This document shows, in pieces, positions 1 through 8,085 of a stretch of 64,000 bases of DNA (position 1 is the first letter of the stretch; each line of letters begins with the position of its first letter). Both the position numbers and the translations under genes were made by a program. The notes below the pieces were generated by a model. The model had not been told where the DNA came from and made no database searches. It saw only the letters and a list, made by a program, of their open reading frames with translations. The stretch spans positions 1-64,000 of the forward strand of contig CAZWBR010000016.1 of NCBI GenBank assembly GCA_964632305.1, written 5' to 3'. This stretch comes from CAZWBR01 sp964632305 (lineage in GTDB: Bacteria; Bacteroidota; Bacteroidia; Bacteroidales; Prolixibacteraceae).

Positions 1-84
1 AATACAAGTATAATGGTTTTTTGTATTAGACAGAGTTCAGTTTACAGCCTCTATTATGTTTGTCCCGGAGAGTGGGGTAAAGTA

Positions 85-109
85 ACCGGGTGACTCCAAG
101 TCACCCGGT
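85..109. terminator. hairpin, likely terminator of an upstream gene
   Basis: The arms ACCGGGTGAC (85-94) and GTCACCCGGT (100-109) are perfectly complementary around a 5-nt loop. No strong T-run follows, so the termination role is inferred from position only. Confidence 0.4.
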
Positions 110-204
110 CACAAAGTTTAATTGGTTTATCATTCAAACAGGTTTGGCACAGAATCATTCTGTGTCTTTGGAAACAAAACCGGAACAGAAGAAATCCAAA
201 CACC

Positions 205-310
205 GGTTGTTTTGTCCCCTACGGGACAACGCCCTTATTTTCTGCGATCAACATTCTACCCGGATTAGTTCCCTAACGGGATAATAGAGGGGTAGATTGA
301 CGTTTTGAGG
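205..310. repeat. REP-like palindromic intergenic element
   Basis: A small hairpin TTGTCCC-CTAC-GGGACAA sits at 212-229. A second, TCCC-TAAC-GGGA, lies near 271-282 and is enclosed by an outer pairing of TCTACCC with GGGGTAGA. The CCCTACGGG-type cores resemble Bacteroidota intergenic REP elements. I recognise the style, not a named family. Confidence 0.45.
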
Positions 311-351
311 GAGGACCCGATATTTTTTATCAGGGATAAAGGGAAAATGTT

Positions 352-584
352 TATTTTCGTCCTGTTTTGGTTGACCTGCTTCCCGGTTTAGCGTGAAGCG
401 GGTCTGAAAAGGGAATCCGGTGCGATACCGGAGCTGTACCCGCAGCTGTAAACCTCTTAAAAGCTTAATGCAACCACTGCCACTGTCTGTCATCTGATGG
501 ACGGGAAGGCCGCAGGAAGCGAGGTGAGCCAGAAGACCTGCCAGATCAGTATCATTATAAGTCGAATCTTCGGGAAAAAAGATC
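352..584 (+). promoter_or_regulatory. cobalamin riboswitch 1
   Basis: The conserved core reads GGGAATCCGGTG at about 411-422, then AGCTGTACCCGCAGCTG at 432-448, and later GGGAAGGC and GAGGTGAGCCAGAAGACC before the gene. This is the B12-box architecture of the Cobalamin family. A hairpin at 564-584 (ATCTT, loop with CGGG, AAGAT) could be the P13/L13 element, because its CGGG complements the CCCG of the core loop. A promoter-like TATTTTCG lies at 352-359. It probably represses the 641-4397 genes when cobalamin is bound. Confidence 0.93.
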
Positions 585-640
585 GGTGAAAGTACGTCAC
601 GTGCCTTTCCATATCATTTCTTCCGTTAAAATTTTTAAAA

Positions 641-1288
641 ATGCAACTGTTTTCTTCGTGGAGTGGGGGTAAAGACTGTATGCTGGCGCTTTACCGTGTT
701 CAAAAATCGGGGAGCCACCAGGTCCGGTTCCTTCTGAACATGTGCGATGAAGGTTCTGACCATTCGAGGTCGCACGGGATTCACCGCGACCTGATTGTCC
801 GTCAGGCCGAAGCGCTGGGGATCGAACTGCTTCAACCCAAGACCGACCGTGCGGGGTATGAAGCGAATTTTAAAGCTGCGATCCTGAAACTAAAGGAGCA
901 AGGCATCGCGGGGGGAGTTTTCGGGGATATCTACCTGTGGGAGCACCGTCACTGGATCGAACGGGTCTGTTCGGAGTGTGGCATCGAAGCGCTCTTTCCA
1001 CTGTGGGACAATCCGGTCGGGGAGCTGGCCTCTGAGATTATCGATGAGGGGTTCCGAACGCTGACCGTTTCGGTGAATGCTCAACAACTGGATCAACGGT
1101 TTCTCGGTCGGGTTTACGACCGGCTTTTTGTGAAAGAGCTGGAACAGATCGGGGGAGTTGATGTTTGTGCCGAGCTTGGGGAGTTTCACACTTTCGTGTA
1201 CGATGGACCCAATTTCAGTTATCCGGTTCCGTTTCAGAAAGGCGATGTCAGTTTCCGCGATCATCATTGGTTCCTGGAGATCCTTTAG
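641..1288 (+). CDS. DUF71 / COG2102 ATP-pyrophosphatase-like protein (diphthine-ammonia ligase family)
   Basis: The N-terminus carries the PP-loop nucleotide motif SGGKD (residues 8-12), and the conserved GEFHT motif starts at about residue 180. These are the marks of the DUF71/Dph6 family of adenine nucleotide alpha hydrolases, and 215 aa is a normal length. Family members in eukaryotes and archaea amidate diphthine. Bacteria lack diphthamide, and bacterial copies are often next to B12 genes. This gene is the first one after a cobalamin riboswitch and is followed by a BtuF-like gene, so a role in corrinoid metabolism is likely. The actual substrate is unknown; an ATP-dependent amidation or ligation in corrinoid salvage is an inference from context. 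The start follows the riboswitch by about 55 nt. Confidence 0.8.
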   Translation: MQLFSSWSGGKDCMLALYRVQKSGSHQVRFLLNMCDEGSDHSRSHGIHRDLIVRQAEALGIELLQPKTDRAGYEANFKAAILKLKEQGIAGGVFGDIYLWEHRHWIERVCSECGIEALFPLWDNPVGELASEIIDEGFRTLTVSVNAQQLDQRFLGRVYDRLFVKELEQIGGVDVCAELGEFHTFVYDGPNFSYPVPFQKGDVSFRDHHWFLEIL

Positions 1289-1329
1289 GTGATACACTTT
1301 TATTCGTCAAACAATCAACATCGTATAGT

Positions 1330-2157
1330 ATGAAGAAAACAGGAGTCATCTTTCTGGTGGCGCTGATTTATCAGTTAGCGGTTCAGGGGCAGGAAGTCAA
1401 ACGGATCGTTTCGCTGGTCCCGTGGATCACCAAGAGCCTGTACCTGATGGGGGAACAGGAGCGGCTGGTGGGTTGCACCAGTTATTGTCCGGTGGAGGCC
1501 TCGGGAAAAATTCCGGTTGTTGCCTCGGCGGTGAGTGTAAATGTCGAGAAGACCCTGATGGTGAAGCCCGATCTGGTTTTTGCCTCGTCGCTTATCAAGC
1601 CTGAGACCATTGATCACCTGAAAAAACTTAACCTGAAGGTGGAATATATGCCTTTCCCGAAATCGTTTGGGGAGATCTGTGACGATTTTATCCGTATAGG
1701 GGAACTGACCGGGGTGGAACAGAAAGCCAGGGCGATCGTTGCGCAACAGAAGGAACGGTTGGCCAGGCTGAATAGCGCTGTCCCGGCCGGGAAACGACCT
1801 AAAGTATTTATCCAGATAGGCGCCAAGCCGCTGTTCGCGGTGGTTCCCAATACTTTTCTTGATGATTTTATCAGTTTTTCGGGTGGGATAAATATCGCGG
1901 CAACGCTGAAGAACGGGAATGTGACCCGCGAATTTATCCTCAGGCAGGATCCTGAGATTATTTTCGTGGTTACGATGGGCATCGTGGCAGAGGAGGAGCG
2001 CGATACCTGGTTGAACTATCCATCGCTTGCGGCGGCCAGAAACAAACGGATCTATATTCTTGATTCGGAGAAGACATGCAGTCCGACCCCCGTCTTGTTT
2101 GTGGATGCCCTTGAAGAGATGATTCGTTTAATGTATCCGGTTAACAGCAGGCTATGA
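1330..2157 (+). CDS. BtuF-like cobalamin ABC transporter substrate-binding protein
   Basis: The 275-aa protein starts with a signal peptide (about residues 1-20, ending AVQGQ). It continues with RIVSLVPWITKSLYLMG, the N-terminal strand-helix of cobalamin/siderophore-type periplasmic binding proteins (PF01497). The ATG at 1330 is chosen because the signal peptide begins there; the longer reading frame overlaps the preceding gene. It is 41 nt downstream of the DUF71 gene and overlaps cobD by 4 nt (ATGA), so it is translationally coupled in a B12 operon. It should bind corrinoids in the periplasm for an inner-membrane BtuCD, but no permease or ATPase partner lies nearby. A heme or siderophore ligand is less likely given the context. 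Confidence 0.8.
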   Translation: MKKTGVIFLVALIYQLAVQGQEVKRIVSLVPWITKSLYLMGEQERLVGCTSYCPVEASGKIPVVASAVSVNVEKTLMVKPDLVFASSLIKPETIDHLKKLNLKVEYMPFPKSFGEICDDFIRIGELTGVEQKARAIVAQQKERLARLNSAVPAGKRPKVFIQIGAKPLFAVVPNTFLDDFISFSGGINIAATLKNGNVTREFILRQDPEIIFVVTMGIVAEEERDTWLNYPSLAAARNKRIYILDSEKTCSPTPVLFVDALEEMIRLMYPVNSRL

Positions 2158-3227
2158 TTACAGGACATGGCGACGACCGTTACCGTTTTGACCGGACTAT
2201 ACGGGCCGATTTCAGTTCGAATGTCTGGTTCGGGGGCCCCCCGCCTGAATTGATAAATCATCTTGAGCGGAACCTTCATTTGATCGGGAGTTACCCGGAG
2301 CCTGACGCGGGGGAGTTGTGCCGGATAATCGCGGCCCATCAGGGTGTGGATCCCCGGCAGGTGTTGGTTTTTAACGGATCGGTGGAGGCTTTTTATACTG
2401 TGGCTTTGGCCTTTCGCGGATCGGCTTCCTCTGTTTTATCCCCTTCTTTCGCCGAATACGAGGATGCCTGCCGCGTTCACGGTCACCGGCTTTGTTTTTT
2501 CAAGGGTGACGATTTTGACGCTACCCTGAAATCGGGGACGGAGATGGTTTGGCTCGGCAACCCGAATAATCCCGACGGACGGATATTTAGTGTGATGCAG
2601 GTTGAGAAGGCCCTTCGCAATAATCCGGATACTCTTTTAGTGGTGGATGAAGCTTATGCCGGGTTGGTCTCTGGTTTTCAGTCTGTCATCGCGCTAACCC
2701 GCCGGTATGCCAACCTGGTAGTGGTCCGTTCGCTGACCAAGAGTTGCGTTATTCCCGGATTGCGATTGGGGTATATCGTTACCACGGAGAGAGTGGCCGA
2801 ACGGATACGCAGGTATCAGATGCCGTGGTCGGTGAATGCCCTGGCCCAGGAAGCCGGGAATTATCTGATCGGCCGGATGGGCGAGGGCGATGTGGATTGT
2901 CACAGAATAGGAAAGCTGTCGCGGGACCTTCAACTGTTGATCGGGATGGTCGACGGATTCAGGGTGGTGCCCTCCGAGACCCCTTTTTTCCTGGTAGAGA
3001 TGCAATCGGGAAGTGCCGCCGGGCTGAAAGATTATCTGATCCGTGAGCATGGATTGCTGATCCGCGATGCCTCCAATTTCAGGGGGTTAAATGAACGCTA
3101 CTTTCGGGTGTGTACCCGGGATGAAAATGAAAACCGGTTGCTGGTTGAAGGGTTGAAGGCCTATTCAACGATAACCGGTCCTGGCGAATGCCGGGTTTCC
3201 TTGGTTTCTGATCTATTTTCAATATAA
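2154..3227 (+). CDS. cobD: threonine-phosphate decarboxylase CobD (class II PLP aminotransferase fold)
   Basis: The 357-aa fold-type I PLP enzyme shows GNPNNPDG at 135-142, the cofactor-contacting Asp in VVDEAYAGL (D165), the Schiff-base lysine in SLTKS (K196) and the following RLGY. It resembles histidinol-phosphate aminotransferase. The B12 context and short N-terminus favour CobD, which decarboxylates L-threonine-O-3-phosphate to (R)-1-amino-2-propanol phosphate, the arm that CbiB attaches. The start overlaps the BtuF-like gene by 4 nt. The next gene is cbiB, the direct pathway partner. A HisC function cannot be excluded from sequence alone but is unlikely. Confidence 0.85.
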   Translation: MITGHGDDRYRFDRTIRADFSSNVWFGGPPPELINHLERNLHLIGSYPEPDAGELCRIIAAHQGVDPRQVLVFNGSVEAFYTVALAFRGSASSVLSPSFAEYEDACRVHGHRLCFFKGDDFDATLKSGTEMVWLGNPNNPDGRIFSVMQVEKALRNNPDTLLVVDEAYAGLVSGFQSVIALTRRYANLVVVRSLTKSCVIPGLRLGYIVTTERVAERIRRYQMPWSVNALAQEAGNYLIGRMGEGDVDCHRIGKLSRDLQLLIGMVDGFRVVPSETPFFLVEMQSGSAAGLKDYLIREHGLLIRDASNFRGLNERYFRVCTRDENENRLLVEGLKAYSTITGPGECRVSLVSDLFSI

Positions 3228-3258
3228 GTTTTAGATGAGTATCCGGTTATGTACCTGA

Positions 3259-3412
3259 ATTATCCTTTGCCGTCCTCCCGCATAGCTGTCGGGATTATCG
3301 GACGGACAGATTAATGAGCGCGGCAAATGGCTTTAGCCACAGATTATTGGGCTAAAGCCCGGTTTTCAACTCTTCAGTTATCCGTTGACTGAAGTCAACG
3401 GCAAAGAATAAC
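3259..3412. repeat. 154-bp MITE/REP-like element with terminal inverted repeats
   Basis: The ends are near-perfect inverted repeats: ATTATCCTTTGCCGT at 3259-3273 pairs with ACGGCAAAGAATAAC at 3398-3412 at 13 of 15 positions. Inside are two further hairpins, GGCTTTAGCC with GGCTAAAGCC (3329-3359) and CCGTTGACT-GA-AGTCAACGG (3382-3401). It separates cobD from cbiB and contains no reading frame, as expected of a non-autonomous palindromic element. Confidence 0.55.
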
Positions 3413-3467
3413 AACTCAGTATTTGTCTGTTTAGGCAAACAACAGGATGCTCTTAATTTTCGATAGT

Positions 3468-4397
3468 ATGACCTCAGAACAGTGTTTTATCCTTCCCCTG
3501 ATCCTTGGCTTTTTGCTTGACTTTATTCTGGGCGATCCGCTGTGGTTGCCTCATCCGATCAGGCTTTTTGGCCGTTCGATTCAGTTCTTCACTCAATTGT
3601 ACAATTCAGGGAAGGCCCGGAAAGTGAAGGGGGCGCTGGTGGCTGTGCTGCTGATCGCGGCGACCTACCTGGTTTTTTTGTCGATCCTTAAGCTGGCCGG
3701 AGAATATGAGATTTTGTTTGTTGTCCTGGCTTCTGTCGGGGTCTTTTTTGGAATGGCCAACCGTAGCCTGATCAGTGAGGGCTGGCGGGTCATCACGGTT
3801 TTGGAGCGTCAGGGTCTGGAAGCCGGGCGCGAACAGTTAAGCACTATCGTGGGGCGCGAGACGCTCAACCTGGACGAGCAGCAGATCCGCACTGCCGTGC
3901 TTGAGACGCTGGCCGAGAATCTGAGCGACGGGGTGGTGGCCCCGCTTTTCTATTATGCGTTAGGGGGTGTGCCGGCGATGATGGCTTACAAAATGGCCAA
4001 CACGCTCGATTCGATGATCGGGTACAAGAGTGAGAAGTACCGTGATTTTGGATGGTTTGCCGCCCGTTTCGACGATCTGGTCAATTTTATTCCGGCGCGG
4101 ATTACCGCGCTGTTGATGGTGGTGGTCAGTGTTAGCGGGCGCGGATTGGCCTATATCTTCAAGTATGGTCATCGGCACAGCAGTCCGAATGCCGGTTATC
4201 CGGAGGCGGCCTTAGCAGGAATCTTGAACTGCCGTTTCGGAGGGCCCAATGTTTATCACGGGGTCCTGGTTGAGAAACCCTATATCGGGAGCCGGCCACG
4301 CCGTTTTACCAATCGTGATTTTTACATGGCGGCATTGGTTAATTTTGCTACGGCGCTGATAATGATGGGATTGATCGGTATTTGTTATTTTTTATAA
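3468..4397 (+). CDS. cbiB: adenosylcobinamide-phosphate synthase CbiB
   Basis: A polytopic membrane protein of about 309 aa. It has the CbiB signature LGDPLWLPHPIR near the N-terminus, then ENLSDGVVAPLFYY and NTLDSMIGYKSEKY in the core, and hydrophobic segments at both ends. The enzyme joins aminopropanol (phosphate) to adenosylcobyric acid to give adenosylcobinamide (phosphate). ATG 3468 puts the first membrane helix immediately after the start; an ATG at 3447 would add seven residues and is possible. It follows cobD, which makes its co-substrate, after a repeat-bearing gap of about 240 nt. The next gene lies beyond a new riboswitch, so cbiB closes the first B12 transcription unit. Confidence 0.93.
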   Translation: MTSEQCFILPLILGFLLDFILGDPLWLPHPIRLFGRSIQFFTQLYNSGKARKVKGALVAVLLIAATYLVFLSILKLAGEYEILFVVLASVGVFFGMANRSLISEGWRVITVLERQGLEAGREQLSTIVGRETLNLDEQQIRTAVLETLAENLSDGVVAPLFYYALGGVPAMMAYKMANTLDSMIGYKSEKYRDFGWFAARFDDLVNFIPARITALLMVVVSVSGRGLAYIFKYGHRHSSPNAGYPEAALAGILNCRFGGPNVYHGVLVEKPYIGSRPRRFTNRDFYMAALVNFATALIMMGLIGICYFL

Positions 4398-4438
4398 TCA
4401 TATTTGACAGCAAGTTAGCTTTGAATTAAGAATATGTT

Positions 4439-4446
4439 TATTTTTG
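4439..4446 (+). promoter_or_regulatory. promoter -7 like motif ahead of riboswitch 2
   Basis: TATTTTTG matches the Bacteroidota -7 consensus TAnnTTTG and lies right before the riboswitch core. A TTTG at 4420-4423 is closer than the usual spacing to a -33 box, so the assignment is tentative. Similar motifs precede the other two riboswitches. Confidence 0.35.
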
Positions 4447-4665
4447 TCAACGGAAATGGTTCCGGAGCCGGCAACAGCCGGCAAGGACTAATAGGGAATC
4501 CGGTGTGAAACCGGAGCTGTACCCGCAGCTGTAAGCCTTATCAAAACTTTTCCCGATCTACCTGCCACTGTTCGCCAACCGGCGGATGGGAAGGCCCCGG
4601 GAAAAGAAGGCGAGCCAGAAGACCTGCCACTTCCGTTACGTTAATCATAGCTTTCGGGATAAAAG
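4441..4665 (+). promoter_or_regulatory. cobalamin riboswitch 2
   Basis: The core shows GGGAATCCGGTGTGAAACCGG at about 4494-4514, AGCTGTACCCGCAGCTG at 4515-4531, GGGAAGGCC and GGCGAGCCAGAAGACCTGCC (4611-4629). A hairpin at 4650-4665 (GCTTT, CGGGATA, AAAGC) is a candidate P13/L13 element whose CGGG complements the CCCG loop of the core. It precedes btuB and probably controls the following B12 operon through cobO. Confidence 0.95.
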
Positions 4666-4795
4666 CCATGGGGTGATTAGTTTCATCTAATTTTTATCCA
4701 TTGTTCCTTTTTTTTTCAGCCCGGGATGTATTCGGGGAACATGCTGAAAGTTTATGGTCGACATTTTTAAATGTTTAACCATAAAAGAATGTTTT

Positions 4796-6901
4796 ATGAA
4801 CTTTAAACTGACTATGTTAGTCTGTCTGGGAATGTTATGTTCCATCGCGGCAACTGCCGACCTGATCGACTCCACTAAAGTGTATCCGATTGGGGAAGTT
4901 ACCGTGCAGGCTTCGCGCATGGAGCGCAAGGCAAAGGATCTACCCCAGAAAGTGGAGATCCTTACTTCGGAGATGATTCAATCGTTACCGTTGGAGAACA
5001 TGGCTGAAGTGCTCAAGCGCACGACCAATCTCGACATCATTCAGTATCCCGGGTTATCGGCCACTATCGGGATGCGTGGTTTTTCGCCAAGCGCCCATTC
5101 GCGCAGTTACACCTTGTTATTAATCAACGGAAAACCTGCAGGGACCACCAATCTGGCCACTATTAATCTCGACAATGTAGAGCAGATCGAAATCGTGAAA
5201 GGTTCCTATTCGGTGCTTTACGGTTCGGATGCGATGGGGGGTGTGGTAAACATCATTACCAAACAAGGTGGAGTAACTCCTGAAGGTAATATTTCTGTTG
5301 AATCGGGAAGTTTCGGCTACCGAAAATTGGCGGGGAGCTTCACCGGACGATCCGGTGAGAGGCTCTCCTACGGTTTGGGTTACAGTCGCCAGGAGCAGAC
5401 CCGGGATTACCGGATCGGAAAGAAGAATCTGCTGGATATTTCAGAGGAGAACAAGCTAATGTTGGACAAGGCCTCGTACGGCGATGCGATGGACAATTCG
5501 CAGTACGAGCTGAACTCGGCCAACGCGTTTATGAACTGGGACCTTGGCCGGCAATGGAAGATCAATGCCGAAGGAATCTACACTTTTGCCTTTGATGTAG
5601 AAACGGCCGGAAATTACTGGGGCACTTACGGACAAAGCAAGAAGGATGTGAATCGGTTAAACCTCTATCTGACCCTGGAGCAAAATACCGAGAAGAATCA
5701 TTTCAGGTTTAGCCCTTATTACACCAACGATCAGAATCCAAACTATTCCGACAACACGGACAATGGGTTTATCAGTTTTAAGAGTACGGTCAAGGAGGTT
5801 GGTTATCAGCTTCAGGATAATTTCAGTCTGGGGCAATTAAACGTGTTGGTTGGAACCGACCTGAAAGTGTACGATTACGTTTCGAACCGGTTTTCAGCGA
5901 TCGGGACCCCGGCTGATCCCTACAAGCCCAACAACAAGTTTACCAACGTGGCTGCTTTCACCCAGTTGGCCTGGTCGGTCGATCGCCTGGATCTGAACGC
6001 AGGGGTGCGGTTCGACCGGTTTACCTATCATATCGATGCCAGTGACGGGTTGAAGGCTCCCGAGGCCGATGCTCATTACAACACGTTGAATCCTTCGGTG
6101 GGGGCCCAATACCAGTTTCTGAAAAACATGAAGGCTCACGCTACTTTCGGGACAGCCTTCTCGGTTCCCGATGCGTTTAAAGTGGCGGGGAAATATACTG
6201 TCTCGGGAAAGTCGTATGTTGGTAATGCTGATCTTGACCCGGAGAAATCGCGTACATCCGATTTTGGTGTCGGTTACTCCTCCGATAAGAACAGCCTGAG
6301 AATCGATCTGTCGTATTTCCAGACCTTGCACGACCATAAGATCGTGGAAGAAAAGATGACCTCGGGCGAATATACCTATGCCAATGCCAACGATTCGAAG
6401 ATGGAGGGCCTGGAGTTGATGTCGTCGTACAATCTGGGGCAGTTTCTTCCGCAAAGTCCGGACCTGGAGGCTTATGTCAATTTTACCTGGATCCTGAGGA
6501 ATGACTTTACCCAGTTGGTTGGCAGTGCGTTATTGACCCGGGACATGCAGTATGTTCGCAGAGCCAACGGAAATTTCGGCTTGAATTACCATCACGAACG
6601 AATCAGTATGCGATTGAACGGGCGGTTCATTGGGTCAAGGCTTGAAAAGGATTCGTTCAGTGCACTGAGGCCCGGAATAGGGGCGGATGATTATTACGCC
6701 GGTGGAGGCTATAAAACGACCGATAAGATTCTGGAACATCCTGAAAACCTGCTGTTCGACTATTCGATCGGCTACGCTTTCAGTGAGAAAGTAAATTTCG
6801 GATTTACCGTGTCGAACCTGCTGGATGAAAACTATACGGAGAAAGACGGTTACAACATGCCAGGACGGAGCATCGTTGCCAAACTGGGATATAAATTCTG
6901 A
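4796..6901 (+). CDS. btuB: BtuB-type TonB-dependent corrinoid receptor
   Basis: The 701-aa protein has a signal peptide (residues 1 to about 21), a mature N-terminus with a TonB-box-like VGEVTVQAS-type segment (IGEVTVQASR), and a plug domain containing MRGFSPSAHSRSYTLLLING and the GSYSVLYGSDAMGGVVNIIT motif. A long beta-barrel follows and ends in an aromatic C-terminus (GYKF), as outer-membrane proteins do. The ATG at 4796 is chosen because it starts the signal peptide; an upstream in-frame ATG at 4754 would add a charged extension. It lies directly behind a cobalamin riboswitch and ahead of B12 genes, so it should import corrinoids across the outer membrane with TonB-ExbBD energy. Confidence 0.88.
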   Translation: MNFKLTMLVCLGMLCSIAATADLIDSTKVYPIGEVTVQASRMERKAKDLPQKVEILTSEMIQSLPLENMAEVLKRTTNLDIIQYPGLSATIGMRGFSPSAHSRSYTLLLINGKPAGTTNLATINLDNVEQIEIVKGSYSVLYGSDAMGGVVNIITKQGGVTPEGNISVESGSFGYRKLAGSFTGRSGERLSYGLGYSRQEQTRDYRIGKKNLLDISEENKLMLDKASYGDAMDNSQYELNSANAFMNWDLGRQWKINAEGIYTFAFDVETAGNYWGTYGQSKKDVNRLNLYLTLEQNTEKNHFRFSPYYTNDQNPNYSDNTDNGFISFKSTVKEVGYQLQDNFSLGQLNVLVGTDLKVYDYVSNRFSAIGTPADPYKPNNKFTNVAAFTQLAWSVDRLDLNAGVRFDRFTYHIDASDGLKAPEADAHYNTLNPSVGAQYQFLKNMKAHATFGTAFSVPDAFKVAGKYTVSGKSYVGNADLDPEKSRTSDFGVGYSSDKNSLRIDLSYFQTLHDHKIVEEKMTSGEYTYANANDSKMEGLELMSSYNLGQFLPQSPDLEAYVNFTWILRNDFTQLVGSALLTRDMQYVRRANGNFGLNYHHERISMRLNGRFIGSRLEKDSFSALRPGIGADDYYAGGGYKTTDKILEHPENLLFDYSIGYAFSEKVNFGFTVSNLLDENYTEKDGYNMPGRSIVAKLGYKF

Positions 6902-6913
6902 GTTTAATAAACT

Positions 6914-6947
6914 ACGGATCGGGAGGGTGCAAGCTCACCCGATCCGT
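6914..6947. terminator. intergenic hairpin after btuB
   Basis: ACGGATCGGG (6914-6923) pairs perfectly with CCCGATCCGT (6938-6947). No T-run follows, so it may be a processing, attenuating or mRNA-stabilising hairpin rather than a full terminator. Confidence 0.45.
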
Positions 6948-6958
6948 TATAAATCTAA

Positions 6959-7381
6959 ATGAATATGAAACGAAGAACATTGATTTTTTTATTGGTTAGC
7001 ATTCTGGCTTCGGTTGCCGGACAAGCCAGGGAGAGCAAACCCTCTTCTTCATCCCCTTCGGCGAAAACGGTTGTTGTTGAGGTCGATTTCGGGAGCCGGA
7101 AGGAGATGAAACAGGTTACCCTGGAATGGGAGTCAAACCTCACCGCGTTGGAAACATTACAGAAGGTGGCGGAGGTGAAAACCCACCCTGTTGGGGACTA
7201 TGTGTTTGTCACGGAGATTGATCAGGTTGAATCGGAACGGGGTAAAATGGCATGGTATTACACCATCAACGGGAAGTCGCCGAAACGGTTGGCGATCCAT
7301 CAGCAGGTAAAAGCCGGGGACACCATACGGTGGAGATACGTAAAGGATGTATGTTCGGAAAAAGTGGATGGTGTAAATTAA
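6959..7381 (+). CDS. secreted DUF4430 (transcobalamin C-terminal-like) protein
   Basis: A 140-aa protein with a signal peptide (about residues 1-22, ending VAGQA), a Ser/Pro linker and one DUF4430 domain. The domain is recognised from the pattern of NLTALETLQKVAEV, then KMAWYYTINGKSP and AGDTIRWRYVKDVC. DUF4430 resembles the beta-domain of animal intrinsic factor and transcobalamin, which covers B12. It sits 57 nt behind btuB and before cobU, inside a riboswitch-led operon. I infer a periplasmic or surface corrinoid-binding accessory, but binding is not shown by sequence. There is no lipobox Cys, so it is probably secreted rather than lipid-anchored. ATG 6965 is an equal alternative start. 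Confidence 0.72.
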   Translation: MNMKRRTLIFLLVSILASVAGQARESKPSSSSPSAKTVVVEVDFGSRKEMKQVTLEWESNLTALETLQKVAEVKTHPVGDYVFVTEIDQVESERGKMAWYYTINGKSPKRLAIHQQVKAGDTIRWRYVKDVCSEKVDGVN

Positions 7382-7452
7382 TATAAAAGCATTTTTTAGC
7401 ATAAGGCCAGATACCATAGGTTGTCTGGTCTTTGGTTATTTATAGTTATACG

Positions 7453-7980
7453 ATGGCTCAAATCACTTTTATTACCGGAGGCGCCCGTTCGGGCAAAAGC
7501 AGTTTTGCACAGAAACAGGCTGAAATGGCCGGCAAGAACCCGGTTTACCTGGCGACCGCGCGGGTGTGGGACGAAGATTTCCGTTGCCGCATTGAACGTC
7601 ACCGGAAAGACCGTGGCCCGCACTGGATTAATATGGAGGAAGAGAAGCAGCTTTCTGCCTGCGATGTGGAGGGGCAAACCGTTCTGCTCGACTGCATTAC
7701 CCTGTGGCTGACCAATATCTATTACGACAATCAGTTCGATGCCGACCGGTCGCTCGAAGAGGCTATAGCCGAATGGGACCGCTTCGTGCAGAAAGAGATG
7801 ACCCTGATCGTGGTGAGCAACGAGCTGGGGATGGGGGTTCACCCGGTGGAAGAATCGGCCCGCAAGTTCGCTGATCTCCAGGGATGGATGAACCAGTATA
7901 TCGCCAGTCAGGCCGCCGAAGTTTATCTGATGATCTCGGGAATTCCTGTGAAGATTAAAATGTCAGACGGACGACAATAA
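7453..7980 (+). CDS. cobU: adenosylcobinamide kinase / adenosylcobinamide-phosphate guanylyltransferase CobU
   Basis: The 175-aa protein begins MAQITFITGGARSGKSSF; the GGARSGKS P-loop (residues 9-16) is the CobU/CobP signature. Typical downstream motifs are RHRKDRG, LLDCITLWLTN and VSNELGMGVHP. It phosphorylates adenosylcobinamide and then transfers GMP from GTP, giving AdoCbi-GDP for CobS. The start at ATG 7453 fits the family N-terminus. It precedes cobT and cobS, the next pathway steps. Length is normal. Confidence 0.95.
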   Translation: MAQITFITGGARSGKSSFAQKQAEMAGKNPVYLATARVWDEDFRCRIERHRKDRGPHWINMEEEKQLSACDVEGQTVLLDCITLWLTNIYYDNQFDADRSLEEAIAEWDRFVQKEMTLIVVSNELGMGVHPVEESARKFADLQGWMNQYIASQAAEVYLMISGIPVKIKMSDGRQ

Positions 7981-8085
7981 ATGAAAGACTGAAGACTAAA
8001 GATAATGGACGAAAGATGGTCTAAAGTCTTTTATCTATAATCTTTCATCTATAGTCTGCCATCAAAATCTCTAAATCTAAAAAAA
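7981..8085. repeat. low-complexity AAAGACT/AGTCTTT spacer
   Basis: The 105-bp spacer between cobU and cobT is built from AAAGACTGAAGACTAAAGA-like words and partly complementary TAAAGTC and TATAGTC words, so it could fold. No gene is seen. Confidence 0.35.

Larger units (their letters stand above)
1..351. other. gene-free leader region with hairpins
   Basis: No convincing gene is present. The stretch holds a perfect 10-bp hairpin at 85-109 (arms ACCGGGTGAC and GTCACCCGGT), probably the terminator of a gene left of the window. A palindromic REP-like block follows at about 205-310, just before the first cobalamin riboswitch. Short reading frames here look random. Confidence 0.6.

Noticed and set aside
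890..1297. 135-codon reverse-strand frame across the DUF71 gene
   Set aside because: It is the antisense shadow of a well-supported gene.
5894..6454. 186-codon reverse-strand frame inside btuB
   Set aside because: The forward frame is an unmistakable TonB receptor; the reverse frame has no domain.
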